From positions 8,799,501 to 8,863,500 of the forward strand of contig CP107926.1 of NCBI GenBank assembly GCA_036015235.1: a stretch of 64,000 nt of DNA. The letters are read 5' to 3'. Under the pieces are notes generated by a model. It was not told the origin of the DNA, did not search any database, and saw only the letters and a list, made by a program, of their open reading frames with translations. Within the stretch, counting starts at the first letter, position 1, and the number at the start of each line of letters is the position of its first letter. The translations under genes and the position numbers were made by a program. Source of the DNA: Streptomyces sp. NBC_00433 (GTDB taxonomy: Bacteria > Actinomycetota > Actinomycetes > Streptomycetales > Streptomycetaceae). Below are positions 26,057-34,910 of this stretch, one piece after another.

Positions 26057-26825
26057 AACCGCGCCAGCCGCCGCGGTGCACGACGCGGGCCGGGCCCCGC
26101 CCACGCCGAGGCGAGCGTGACCGGCCGCCAGGCAGACTCGTGCCGTTCGGCCTTCGAGGACCGCCTGCGAAAGGCGCTGGGCTTCGTGGCGGCGGAACCC
26201 CGACGCGCCAGGGCCTGCCACCCACCGGTCAGCGAAGACGCGGGCGTCCGCCCTCGACCCCACCGGTCCGACGCAGGTCGACACCGCCGCCTCCTCGGAG
26301 CCGGAAGGCCTGCCTGGTGCGCCCGGTGCGGCACCGGCGGTCCTCCCGCGAATCCCTCGCGCTGCGAGGAGTCTCTTGTCCCCTCCACCGTTTTCCATCC
26401 AACGGACCACGGGTTCACGCCAACTGGCGGACCTGGCCGCGCGCGCCGCCGGCCGGCGCCGGCGCCGTCACCGTCCGGGCGCCCGGAGCACCTCTTCGCG
26501 CAGGTCAGATCGCATCGCACTGCGCGTGGGGCGCGGTGGTCCGGTGCACCCGGCGGTGTCACCGGCTCCCCGTCGCCGGTGATCGCAGCGGGACGCCGGC
26601 CCTACCGCTTCCAGGCCGTCCCACCAGCAAGGACACCCGTCTCAGGCACCGCGGGCAACAGGTTGTCGCGAAGCGTCGCGGTCACGTGACGTCGCCTGGA
26701 GGCTGTCGGGGAAGGTCCCTATGGTGGAAGGGGCGATGTCGCCGGGCGCCGGCCGGGCGCGGTGACACCGGCTGCCGTCCCCCCGCATGCGGAGTACGCG
26801 GTTCACGATATTGCGGAGCGATCCC
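26057..26825. other. 769-bp region without a convincing gene
   Basis: Several frames on both strands are open, but their translations are dominated by Arg, Pro, Ser and Gly with poor third-position bias, and none carries a motif. It is the longest apparently empty stretch before the NRPS cluster. The last 60 bases include the CGGAG ribosome site of the next gene. Confidence 0.5.
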
Positions 26826-27374
26826 ATGGGAAATCGCCAGTTCGCGGAGATGCTGATGCGCGCGAGATTGCGCTCCGGCATCACCCAGCAGCAACTCGCC
26901 GACCTGTCCACGGTGAGTTCGCGTGCTATAAGGAACCTGGAGAAGGGCCATGTCAGCCATCCCCGTAGAGAGACCGTCCAACTGCTCGCCGAGGCGCTGC
27001 GGATAGAGGACGCCACTCTTCAGCGACTGCTGCAGAGCGCCGCCTACGAGGATGCCCAGAATTTTCGCACAGGATTCGGCCGGGGTGACCCGTGCGCACC
27101 GGACTTCGGCTTGCTGGAGGACAATCGAGATCCTTTCCGCCGCCGGGACGGGGGGATCTCCGCACCCGGCCGCGGGCATCTGCCCCCCGCTGCCGCCGGA
27201 CCGTCCCCGACGCCGCCCCTGCCCGGACCGCAGTACGAGTACAAGGCCGTGCCGCTGCCCGAGGGCGCGGGACGCGCCCGGGTCACCGGCGTGCTCAACG
27301 AGGAGGGCCGCGCCGGCTGGCGACTGGCCGCCGTCGACGGGGACTCCGTATATCTGGAACGCCGTACGGATTGA
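26826..27374 (+). CDS. Xre-family helix-turn-helix regulator
   Basis: This 182-residue protein has a Cro/C1-type helix-turn-helix at residues 4-65: FAEMLMRARLRSGITQQQLA then VSSRAIRNLEKGHVSHPRRE. A disordered Gly/Pro-rich linker (about 90-135) leads to a small C-terminal domain (YEYKAVPLPEG, EEGRAGWRLAAVDGDSVYLE) like the DUF4177-type modules often found on short bacterial proteins. It is the first gene in front of the NRPS region and is a candidate regulator. The stop codon lies inside a 15-bp tandem repeat. Confidence 0.78.
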   Translation: MGNRQFAEMLMRARLRSGITQQQLADLSTVSSRAIRNLEKGHVSHPRRETVQLLAEALRIEDATLQRLLQSAAYEDAQNFRTGFGRGDPCAPDFGLLEDNRDPFRRRDGGISAPGRGHLPPAAAGPSPTPPLPGPQYEYKAVPLPEGAGRARVTGVLNEEGRAGWRLAAVDGDSVYLERRTD

Positions 27375-27388
27375 CGCCGTACGGATTG
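27359..27388 (+). repeat. 15-bp tandem repeat across a stop codon
   Basis: ACGCCGTACGGATTG occurs twice head to tail (27359-27373, 27374-27388), and a third, partly diverged copy follows to about 27414. The first copy includes the stop codon of the Xre gene. The repeat may reflect replication slippage or a regulatory site. Confidence 0.6.
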
Positions 27389-27624
27389 AGCGGTCCCGGA
27401 TTGACGCCGTGCGGGCCGCGCTTTCATCCCCGCGCCGCCCGGTCCTGGCGGCCTGTTCGGAAGGCGCGCATTCCGTTTCGGTTCCCGGCCCCGCGGATTC
27501 CCCGGATGCCGGTCAGATTCCGGCGGAAGATGCCGGATCCGCTGCCGGATTCTCCTAGCATCGATCGGGCGGACTTCTTCTCCTGAAAGCCTCGGAGAGC
27601 CTTCGATAACCAGGGAGCCTGAGA

Positions 27625-28629
27625 ATGTCAACGCCTGTGGTGACGACCGGCACGGAGCTTCCACCCGGACCGAGAGAACACCTCACCTCCGACAGCACCC
27701 GCCGCATCCTCCGCCTGCAGAACTCCTTCCTGTGGCACGCCCGGGACTTCCTTCGCGACGCAGGGTTCATGGAACTCCTGCCGCCCGTCATCGGCCCGGT
27801 CACGGACCCGGGCATCCGCGGCGCCAAGCAGGTCGACGTGGATTTCTACGGTCACCGCTACAAGCTGATGACGAGCGCCTTCGTCTACAAGCAGACCGCG
27901 CTGCTCGCGCACGACCGGATCTTCTACGTCGCTCCGAACGTGCGCATGGAGCCGCTGGAGACCTGCTCCACGCAGCGTCACCTGGCGGAGTTCCACCAAC
28001 TGGACATCGAGATGGCGAACACCAGCCGTGAAGAGGCCATGGACCTGGCCGAGGGCGTCATCGTCAGCGCCACGCGCGCCCTGATCGCCGAGTCGGAGGG
28101 CGAACTGGTCGCCCTGGGGCGCGACATGGACGCCCTGCGGGCGATGGCGGCCGCCCCGTTCGAGCGGCTGCCCCACGCGGACGCGGTGGCCCGGCTCGTC
28201 GAGGGCGGCCACGCCCAGAGCGCCGCCGCCGAGATCGACTGGGAGGGCGAGCGCATCTTGTCCGAGGGCAGCGCCCGGCCGGTGTTCCTGACCGACTACC
28301 CCAAGGGCTCACGGGTCTTCCTGGAGCGCGAGGACAGCGAACGGCCCCGCATACTGCGCACGTTCGACCTGCTCATGCCCGAGGGGTACGGCGAGGTCAT
28401 CAGCGGCGGCGAACGGGAGTCGGACTACCGGCGCCTGATCACCCGGATGCGCGAGACGGGGGAGAACCCCTCCAAGTACGGCTGGTATCTGGAGGAGGTG
28501 AAGAAGGGGATACCGCCGAGCGCCGGCTTCGGCCTGGGCATCCAGCGCTTCACGCGCTACCTGGTGGGTGCCGATTACGTGTGGCAGGCCACCGCCTTCC
28601 CCAAACTGCCCGGCGTCGTCTCGCCCTGA
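27625..28629 (+). CDS. AsnRS-like class II ligase without anticodon domain
   Basis: This 334-residue protein is the catalytic core of an asparaginyl/aspartyl-tRNA synthetase. Motif 1 is near RLQNSFLWHARDFLRDAGF, motif 2 near NVRMEP with CSTQRHLAEFHQLDIEMA, and motif 3 is GFGLGIQRFTRYL. The N-terminal OB-fold that binds the anticodon is absent, as in the archaeal AsnRS-derived asparagine synthetases. Known paralogues of this kind activate a carboxylate as adenylate and make an amide from ammonia, or serve as resistant synthetases; the missing anticodon domain favours the first. It is followed by the LuxR gene after 16 bases. The substrate here could be Asp or a pathway carboxylate such as an alkylmalate. 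Confidence 0.82.
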   Translation: MSTPVVTTGTELPPGPREHLTSDSTRRILRLQNSFLWHARDFLRDAGFMELLPPVIGPVTDPGIRGAKQVDVDFYGHRYKLMTSAFVYKQTALLAHDRIFYVAPNVRMEPLETCSTQRHLAEFHQLDIEMANTSREEAMDLAEGVIVSATRALIAESEGELVALGRDMDALRAMAAAPFERLPHADAVARLVEGGHAQSAAAEIDWEGERILSEGSARPVFLTDYPKGSRVFLEREDSERPRILRTFDLLMPEGYGEVISGGERESDYRRLITRMRETGENPSKYGWYLEEVKKGIPPSAGFGLGIQRFTRYLVGADYVWQATAFPKLPGVVSP

Positions 28630-28645
28630 CCAAGGAGATGCTGAC

Positions 28646-29656
28646 ATGCCCCATGTCGCGCCCCCGAACGGTTCCGCCGGGCACCTGCACGGCACCGGTA
28701 CCGTCCTGCCCGAGTCCTGCTCCGCCGCCCCCTACGCTCCCGGCCCGAACGTCGGGAGCCCCTACGCGCCCGGTCTGTCCGTGCCGGGTCCGCGCACGCC
28801 GGGCCGCGAGCCGGGGGACCCCGGCGGCTCCCTGCCGGGCGCCGCGGTCCCCGCCACCGCACTGCTCGACACCGGCCCGAGCCGGCCGCCGCGCCCCGCC
28901 GGCCTCGCGCCGACCGTGACCGTGACCGCGGCCGCCGCCGCCCCCGTACCGTTGCCGCGCGGGGCGTGGCAGGCGCCGGCACTGTCCTGCGCACCGCCCC
29001 GGGTCCTGCTGCTCGACGGAGACCCCGTCTCCCGCCAGGTCTTCGGCTGCACCCTCGACGACGACGACCAGGTGAGCCTGGTCGCCACCGGCGACAGCCG
29101 GCAGCCGCTTGCCGACTGGCCGCTGCACCGGGCCGATCTGACGATCCTGGTCTCCGGCCCGCTGGAGAACCATGTCCTGAAGGCCCAGGACGTGGCGCGC
29201 CGCGGGGGCAGGTCGCTCCTGGTGGGCGTCGATTGGACCAAGCACCGGCTGGACGCCGCGCTGTCGTCGGGGGTGTCGGGCTGCCTGAGCAAGGACTGGG
29301 CGCTGTGCCACCTGCCGCAGGCGGCAGCCGCCGCCGCGACCGGACACGTCGTCCTCTCGCCCGACCTGGTCGGGCTGTGCGTCTCGATGCAGCCGGCGGA
29401 CGCCGGGCGCGGCCTGGCACGCCGCCTGCGCTGCCTGACGTGCAGGGAGCGCGAGGTGCTCACTTTGCTGGCGGAGGGGATGTCCACGGGCGAGGTCGCG
29501 GGCACTCTCGTGGTCTCCCCGGCCACCGTCAAGAGCCACGTCTCCCACGCCCTGACCAAGCTGTGCGTACGCAACCGCCTTGAGGCCGTCCTGCTCATGC
29601 AGGCCGCCCTGGGCTGCGGTGTCCAGCACGGTGACTTCCACCCCGGAGGGATCTGA
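28646..29656 (+). CDS. LuxR-family regulator with atypical receiver
   Basis: Residues 270-328 form a LuxR/NarL helix-turn-helix (CREREVLTLLAEGMSTGEVA then VSPATVKSHVSHALTKL). Before it, about 118-245, is a receiver-like domain (RVLLLDGDPVSRQVFGCTL) that keeps the acidic start and the Lys in GCLSKD. The usual phospho-acceptor Asp strand reads DLTILVSGPLEN, so the Asp seems lost and phosphorylation-independent control is likely. The first 110 residues are a Pro/Gly-rich disordered region. AAGGAG lies eight bases before ATG 28646. It follows the AsnRS-like gene closely and is the best candidate for a cluster-situated activator. It is convergent with the NRPS gene. Confidence 0.82.
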   Translation: MPHVAPPNGSAGHLHGTGTVLPESCSAAPYAPGPNVGSPYAPGLSVPGPRTPGREPGDPGGSLPGAAVPATALLDTGPSRPPRPAGLAPTVTVTAAAAAPVPLPRGAWQAPALSCAPPRVLLLDGDPVSRQVFGCTLDDDDQVSLVATGDSRQPLADWPLHRADLTILVSGPLENHVLKAQDVARRGGRSLLVGVDWTKHRLDAALSSGVSGCLSKDWALCHLPQAAAAAATGHVVLSPDLVGLCVSMQPADAGRGLARRLRCLTCREREVLTLLAEGMSTGEVAGTLVVSPATVKSHVSHALTKLCVRNRLEAVLLMQAALGCGVQHGDFHPGGI

Positions 29657-29725
29657 GGGCACCCCCCCTGCCCGGACACGTCCCGGTGGGCCGCGGCCGC
29701 GACCTGTCGCGCACCCTCGACGGTT

Positions 29726-32700
29726 CTAGGAGCGCCCCAGCTGCTGCGCCAGCCCCGCCACGGTCGGGCGGCGCAGCAGTGTCCGCAGGCGCACCTCCTG
29801 CCCGAAGTCCGCCTTGATCCGGCCCAGGAGCCGCAGCGCCAGCATGGAGTGGCCGCCCAGGTCGAAGAAGTCGTCCTCGACACCGACCCGTTCCACACCC
29901 AGGACGTCCGCGAACAGCGCGCACAGGCGCTCCTGCACAGGGCCGCCCGGGGCGTCGCGGGACCCGGTGGCGGCCGCGGCCGCGGCCGCGTATACGGGTG
30001 CGGGCAGGGCCCGGCGGTCCAGCTTGCCGTTCGCGGTGGTGGGGAACCGGTCCACCGTCACGTATGCCACCGGCCGCAGATGCTCGGGCAGCTCGGCCTG
30101 CGCCTGCGCGCGCAGCTCCCGTGCCGCGGGAGCCGCTCCCGGGCGGGGCAGCACGTAGGCGACGAGCCGCTGGTCGCCGGGGCCTTCGGCGCGTACCAGG
30201 ACGCGGACGCCGGCCACGTCCGGGTGACGGGCGAGCGCCGCCTCCACCTCGGCGGGCTCGATGCGGAAGCCGCGCAGTTTCAGCTGGTCGTCCCGTCGCC
30301 CCAGGTACTCCACGGTTCCGTCGGCACGCCAGCGGGCCAGGTCTCCCGAGCGGTACATGCGGGACCCGGGCGGGCCGTAGGGGTCGGCCACGAACCGCTC
30401 GGCGGTCAGGCGGGCCGCGCCCAGGTAGCCGTGGGCCTCGCCCACTCCGCCGAGGTACACCTCGCCGGCCGTGCCCGGGGGCAGCACGCGCAGCCGGTCG
30501 TCCAGGACGTAGAAGTGCTTGTTGGCGACGGGGCCGCCCAGCGGTACGGATCCCTCGAGGCAGTCGCGCAGGGTGACGGGCCGCCACACGGCGACCATCA
30601 TGCATTCGAGCGGCGAATAGGCGTTGACCAGCCGCAGTGCGGGGCGGCGGCGCAGCAGCCGCTCCAGGTGGCCCGGTGAGGCGGCCTCGCCGCCGGTCAG
30701 CAGCAGCCGGACGGTGTCGAAGGCCGAGGGGTGCTGGTCGATGAGGAAGTTGAGCAGGCTGGCGGAGAAGTGGGCCACCGTGACGCGGTGTTCGGACATG
30801 AGGCGCACCGCGACCTCCGGCTCGGGTGTCCCGCCGGGCTGCAGTACGCACGTGGCGCCCGCGAACAGCGCCGACAGCAGCTCGAAGGCGAACGCGTCCC
30901 AGGACATCGGGGAGCACTGGAGGACCACGTCCGACGGGGTCACGCGGGCGAACTCCTGCCCCACCAGGCTGCCGACGACCGCCCGGTGCGACGCCACCAC
31001 CCCCTTGGGCGTGCCCTGCGAACCCGAGGTGAACAGCACACAGGCGGGGTCCTCGCCGCCGGCCGCCACTGCCGGGTCGGTGTCCGGCAGGCCGTGCAGG
31101 AGGGCCGGATCGTCGGTCCGGACGGTGTGCGGGCCGTCCGGGCCGCAGGCCGCGGCCGGCAGGGGGCGGTCGCTCACCACGACCCGGCAGCCGGTCGCCC
31201 GGATGCACTCGGCGGTTCGGGCGTCGGGGAACGCCGGGTCCAGCAGCACATGGCCCGCACCGGACTTGAGCGCGGCGAGCAGCGCGACGACCAGCTGCGG
31301 GCCGCGCTCCAGGCGCACGCCCACCCAGTCGCCCCTGCGGACGCCGAGTCCGGTCAGACGGTGCGCCAGCTGGTTGGCGCGCCGGTCCAGCTCGCCGTAC
31401 GAGACGCGCTCGTCGCCGAAGACGAGCGCGGTGGCCTGCGGGTCGCGTGCCGCCCGGTCGGAGAACACGGTGTGCACGCAGGGCCTGTGGGGGAGCGGGA
31501 AGCGGACGCCGCGCCCCGCGGCCAGCATCCGGTCGCGCTGTTCGGGGCCGCACGGTGCCACGTCCGCGGGCCGGGTCGCCGGGTTCTCCGCGAAGGCCTC
31601 CAGGACGCGTGCCAGGTCGGCGGCCAGCGCATGGGCCAGCGGTTCGGGGACGCGGGACGCGTCGTGGTGCAGCCGTACCTCCAGGTGCTCGCGGGGCGTC
31701 ACCACCACGGTCACGGGATAGTGGGCCGTCTCCGTGCAGCTGATGTCGCCGACCCGGATCCCGGCGAACTCCGCCGCAGCGGACAGGCCTTCGGGCTGCA
31801 CCTCCACGGTCACCGTCGTGTCCAGCAGCGGTCCCGCGATTCCCGCGGCCCGGGCGGTGTCGCCCAGGCCCAGGTGGTCGTGCGGGTGCAGGGCCAGGCG
31901 GTGGGTGTGCACGTCGGCCAGCAGGCCGGCCAGGCTCGTGCCCGCGCCCGTCCGCACCCGGACCGGCACCGTGTTGACCAGCATGCCCACCATGTCCTGG
32001 ACCCCGTGGAGTTCGGCCGGGCGGCCGCTGAGGACGGAGCCGAACACGACGTCCTCGCGCCCGGTCCGCCGCGCGAGCACCAACGCCCACGCGGCCTGCA
32101 CCGCGGTGGTGAGCGTCACGCCCTGGCTCCGTGTCCGGGCGAGCAGAGCCGCTGTCCGGGGCGCGGGCAGTGTGTGGAGTGCCGTCGACCAGCGCGGTGC
32201 CGTGCCGCCGGAGCCCGGCGCCAGCAGCGTCGGGGTGGCGCCGGCCAGCTCCCGCCCCCAGGCCCGTTCCGCGGCGGCCCGGTCGCGGCCGGCGAGCCAG
32301 CTGAGGAAACGCCGGTAGGGCACCGCCGGCGCCAGGTCCTCCTCCGCGTACCCGGCGAAGATCTCGCGCAGCAGCACATGGGCGCTCCAGCCGTCCAGCA
32401 CGCAGTGGTGCGCGGTGACCGCGAGGCGGTGCCGCCCGGCGTCCTCGGCCACCAGGTCGAACCGCAGGAGCGGGCCGCCGCGGACGGTGACGCCGGCGGT
32501 CCGCGCGGTCCGCAGCGCCGCGTCCCCGTCGCGGCCGGCCGCCACCGACCAGTGCGGCTCCGCGGCGTGCGGGACCACCTGCACCGGCTGTCCGTTGGCG
32601 CGGTAGTGGATGCGTGCCCGCAGGTTGGGGTGGCGCACCAGCACCCGGCGTACCGCCGCGCGCAGCCGCTCCGCGTCCAGGGGGCCGTCCAGCGGCACGG

Positions 32701-32812
32701 TGTACTGGGCGACGTACACGCCGTGCTGCCCGTCCTGCGCCAAGGTGTGGAACAGCAGGCCCTCCTGCAGCGCGGTGAGGGGGAGTATCTCGTCGATGAC
32801 GGGGGCGGACAT
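29726..32812 (-). CDS. NRPS, C-A-T module
   Basis: This 1028-residue synthetase has a condensation domain (about 5-425) with HHCVLDGWS at about 136. Its adenylation domain (about 445-935) has the loop LFTSGSQGTPKG and GEVYLGG, and the carrier domain has the phosphopantetheine Ser in LGGHSML (about 988). There is no thioesterase, so the product passes on to another subunit. Two motifs deviate: the usual N-x-YGPTE reads NAYSPLEC, and the pocket residues read by eye are D-A-F-H-L-G-A-M-V-K, which I cannot match to a known amino acid. It is the last gene of the minus-strand arm, after the A-T gene. Confidence 0.93.
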   Translation of the reverse strand: MSAPVIDEILPLTALQEGLLFHTLAQDGQHGVYVAQYTVPLDGPLDAERLRAAVRRVLVRHPNLRARIHYRANGQPVQVVPHAAEPHWSVAAGRDGDAALRTARTAGVTVRGGPLLRFDLVAEDAGRHRLAVTAHHCVLDGWSAHVLLREIFAGYAEEDLAPAVPYRRFLSWLAGRDRAAAERAWGRELAGATPTLLAPGSGGTAPRWSTALHTLPAPRTAALLARTRSQGVTLTTAVQAAWALVLARRTGREDVVFGSVLSGRPAELHGVQDMVGMLVNTVPVRVRTGAGTSLAGLLADVHTHRLALHPHDHLGLGDTARAAGIAGPLLDTTVTVEVQPEGLSAAAEFAGIRVGDISCTETAHYPVTVVVTPREHLEVRLHHDASRVPEPLAHALAADLARVLEAFAENPATRPADVAPCGPEQRDRMLAAGRGVRFPLPHRPCVHTVFSDRAARDPQATALVFGDERVSYGELDRRANQLAHRLTGLGVRRGDWVGVRLERGPQLVVALLAALKSGAGHVLLDPAFPDARTAECIRATGCRVVVSDRPLPAAACGPDGPHTVRTDDPALLHGLPDTDPAVAAGGEDPACVLFTSGSQGTPKGVVASHRAVVGSLVGQEFARVTPSDVVLQCSPMSWDAFAFELLSALFAGATCVLQPGGTPEPEVAVRLMSEHRVTVAHFSASLLNFLIDQHPSAFDTVRLLLTGGEAASPGHLERLLRRRPALRLVNAYSPLECMMVAVWRPVTLRDCLEGSVPLGGPVANKHFYVLDDRLRVLPPGTAGEVYLGGVGEAHGYLGAARLTAERFVADPYGPPGSRMYRSGDLARWRADGTVEYLGRRDDQLKLRGFRIEPAEVEAALARHPDVAGVRVLVRAEGPGDQRLVAYVLPRPGAAPAARELRAQAQAELPEHLRPVAYVTVDRFPTTANGKLDRRALPAPVYAAAAAAATGSRDAPGGPVQERLCALFADVLGVERVGVEDDFFDLGGHSMLALRLLGRIKADFGQEVRLRTLLRRPTVAGLAQQLGRS

Positions 32813-32827
32813 GGGCCTCCTCCACTT

Positions 32828-32860
32828 CGGGACGGTCGGGACGGTCGGGACGGTCGGGAC
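32828..32860. repeat. 9-bp tandem repeat between two NRPS genes
   Basis: CGGGACGGT is repeated three times and then partially (CGGGAC) in the 53-base gap between the A-T gene and the C-A-T gene. It lies just upstream of the ribosome site of the minus-strand C-A-T gene and could change its translation level through copy-number slippage. Confidence 0.6.
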
Positions 32861-32865
32861 AGCGG

Positions 32866-34689
32866 TCAGCCGCGCGGCAGTTGCGCCGCCAGGGACGCGT
32901 ACTCCCCTGGGGCCAGATCGGGCAGCAGCTCCGGCTCCGCACCCGGGTCGTGCGCCGTGGCCTGGCAGGCGGCGGCGGAGGAGGCCAGTTCGGCCAGCGA
33001 GTCACCCCCGATGACATCGGCCACCGTGATCACGATGCCGCGGGCACGCGCCCGGTTCACCAGCCGCATGGCCGCCAGGCTGTCGCCGCCGAGACCGATG
33101 AAGGAGCGGTCCGGCGCCGCGTCCCCGGCGGCCAGGCGCAGCACCTCCTCGGCCGTCGCACACAGCCACGCCTCCAGCCCTCCCTCGACCGGCCGCGCCT
33201 GCGGTGCCCGACCGCCGGGCCGGGTCGCCGGGCCGGGCCGGGGCGGGGCGGGCAGCGCGGCCAGGTCGAGCTTGCCGTTGCCCGTCAGCGGAACCTGCTC
33301 GAGGACGGCCCACGCGGTGGGCACCATCGACTCCGGCAGCGAACCGCGCAGATGCTCGCCCAGCGCCTGCCCGCCGGGCACGGGCTCGCCGGGCGCGGGC
33401 ACCACGAAGCAGGCCAGCCAGCGATCGCCGCCCGGCGGCCCGGCACACACCACCGCCGCCTGCGCGACGGCCGGATGAGCGGACAGCACCGCCTCGATCT
33501 CGCCGAGTTCGATGCGCTGGCCGCGCAGCTTCACCTGGCGGTCCGACCGGCCGGCGTACTCCAGCACACCGTCGTCCCGCCGCCGGGCCAGGTCCCCGGT
33601 GCGGTACAGCCGGGATCCGGGCGGTCCCAGGGGACTGGCCACGAACCGCTCCGCGGTCAGCCCCGGCCGGGCGAGGTAGCCCTCGGCCAGCTGCACGCCC
33701 GACAGGTACAACTCGCCTGTCACGCCGGGGGGCAGCGGGGCGAGCCGCCTGTCCAGGACGTGCGCGCCGGTGCCGCTCACCGGGACGCCGATCGGCACGC
33801 TGTCCGGGTCCGCGCCCGGACGGCAGTGCCAGGCGGTGGCGGCCACCGTCACCTCGGTCGGCCCGTACAGGTTGTGCAACTCGGCGTCCAGCATGCGCAG
33901 GCAGCGGTCGCGCAGGGACACCGGCAGCGCCTCGCCGATGCAGAGGATCCGCCGCAGCGAACGGCAGCGGTCGGTGACCTGCGCGTCCAGGAAGAGCCGC
34001 AGCATGGAGGGCACGAACTGCACGGTGGTCACGGCCCGGTGTGCGATGAGGTCGGCCAGCCCGTGCGGTTCCCGCTCCAGGCCCGGCGGCGCGACGACGA
34101 CCGCGGCGCCGTGGAGCAGGGGCCACAGGTACTCGTAGGCGGACGCGTCGAAATTGACCGGCGTCTTGACCAGCACCCGGTCGTCGGCCTCCAGCGGCAC
34201 CGCCTGCTGCATCCACCGCAGATGGCTGACGATGGCCTCGTGCCGCACCACGACGCCCTTGGGGCGCCCGGTCGACCCGGAGGTGTAGATGACGTAGGCG
34301 GGGTCCTGGGCGCGGGCCGGCCGTATCGGCTCCCCCCGGTCGTCGTCCCCGGAGGCGTGCGGCGCGGGCAGTGCGGTGAGTACCCGGTCCGGGGCCGCCT
34401 CGTCGAGGATCAGCGCGGCGCGGCGCGGCGGAGTGTTCGCGTCGAGCGGCAGGTAGGCCGCGCCGGCGCTCAGCACGCCCAGCAGGGCGACGACCAGGTC
34501 GGGGGAGCGGTCCATGCGGACCGCCACCACGCTGCCCGGCCCGATGCCGTCGCGGCGCAGCGCGCCGGCCACCTCCCGCGTCCGGCGGGCCAGCGTCGCG
34601 TAGTCGAGGGTGGTCCGGTCCGCGATCACGGCCGCGGCGTGCGGGGTGCGCTGCGCCTGGCCGGCGACGAGGTCGGCGAGGGTCGTCAC
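32866..34689 (-). CDS. NRPS, free-standing adenylation-carrier (A-T) protein
   Basis: This 607-residue protein has an adenylation domain (about 1-500) with VIYTSGSTGRPKGVVV, NLYGPTE, GELYLSG and YRTGDLARRR, and a carrier domain with the modified Ser in GLGGDSLAAM (about 535). With no condensation domain it fits a starter module that loads the first building block. Pocket residues read by eye are D-A-Y-Q-L-I-L-V-A-K, mostly hydrophobic and not a code I recognise. GTG 34689 was chosen because GAGGTGA lies seven bases upstream; GTG 34698, overlapping the MbtH stop, is the alternative. Both are translationally coupled to MbtH. Confidence 0.92.
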   Translation of the reverse strand: MTTLADLVAGQAQRTPHAAAVIADRTTLDYATLARRTREVAGALRRDGIGPGSVVAVRMDRSPDLVVALLGVLSAGAAYLPLDANTPPRRAALILDEAAPDRVLTALPAPHASGDDDRGEPIRPARAQDPAYVIYTSGSTGRPKGVVVRHEAIVSHLRWMQQAVPLEADDRVLVKTPVNFDASAYEYLWPLLHGAAVVVAPPGLEREPHGLADLIAHRAVTTVQFVPSMLRLFLDAQVTDRCRSLRRILCIGEALPVSLRDRCLRMLDAELHNLYGPTEVTVAATAWHCRPGADPDSVPIGVPVSGTGAHVLDRRLAPLPPGVTGELYLSGVQLAEGYLARPGLTAERFVASPLGPPGSRLYRTGDLARRRDDGVLEYAGRSDRQVKLRGQRIELGEIEAVLSAHPAVAQAAVVCAGPPGGDRWLACFVVPAPGEPVPGGQALGEHLRGSLPESMVPTAWAVLEQVPLTGNGKLDLAALPAPPRPGPATRPGGRAPQARPVEGGLEAWLCATAEEVLRLAAGDAAPDRSFIGLGGDSLAAMRLVNRARARGIVITVADVIGGDSLAELASSAAACQATAHDPGAEPELLPDLAPGEYASLAAQLPRG

Positions 34690-34694
34690 CGGGC

Positions 34695-34910
34695 TCACCT
34701 CGCCGGGGAGGGTGCCGGCTCGCCCGCACGGGCCGCGACCACGGTGAAGTGGCGGTCCACGAACTCCAGGCACGCCGCCCGGTCGCGCCGTGTCAGCACC
34801 ACCCGCCAGCCGTCCGGGACGGCGAGCTGCGCGGGCCACAGCGAGTAGCGCTCCTGGTCGTTGGCGAGCACCAGGTAGGGGGCCGAGTCATCCTCGAACG
34901 GATGCGTCAT
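34695..34910 (-). CDS. MbtH-like protein
   Basis: This 71-residue protein has the MbtH signature: N-terminal FEDD with YLVLANDQERYSLWP, then VPDGWRVVL and a later R-x-x-CLEFVD. MbtH proteins bind adenylation domains and are needed for their solubility and activity. It overlaps the upstream FMN-protein gene by 23 bases and abuts the A-T gene, so it is made together with the synthetase it should help. Confidence 0.95.
   Translation of the reverse strand: MTHPFEDDSAPYLVLANDQERYSLWPAQLAVPDGWRVVLTRRDRAACLEFVDRHFTVVAARAGEPAPSPAR

Noticed and set aside
26117..26689. Possible gene in the gap after the STAND regulator
   Set aside because: The translation is low-complexity, third-position bias is weak and there is no ribosome site.
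27625..28629. Housekeeping asparaginyl- or aspartyl-tRNA synthetase
   Set aside because: The anticodon-binding domain is missing and the gene is about 100 residues too short.
30731..33478. Plus-strand frame of 915 codons across the NRPS genes
   Set aside because: It is the mirror frame of two NRPS genes with complete motifs, and has no family sequence.
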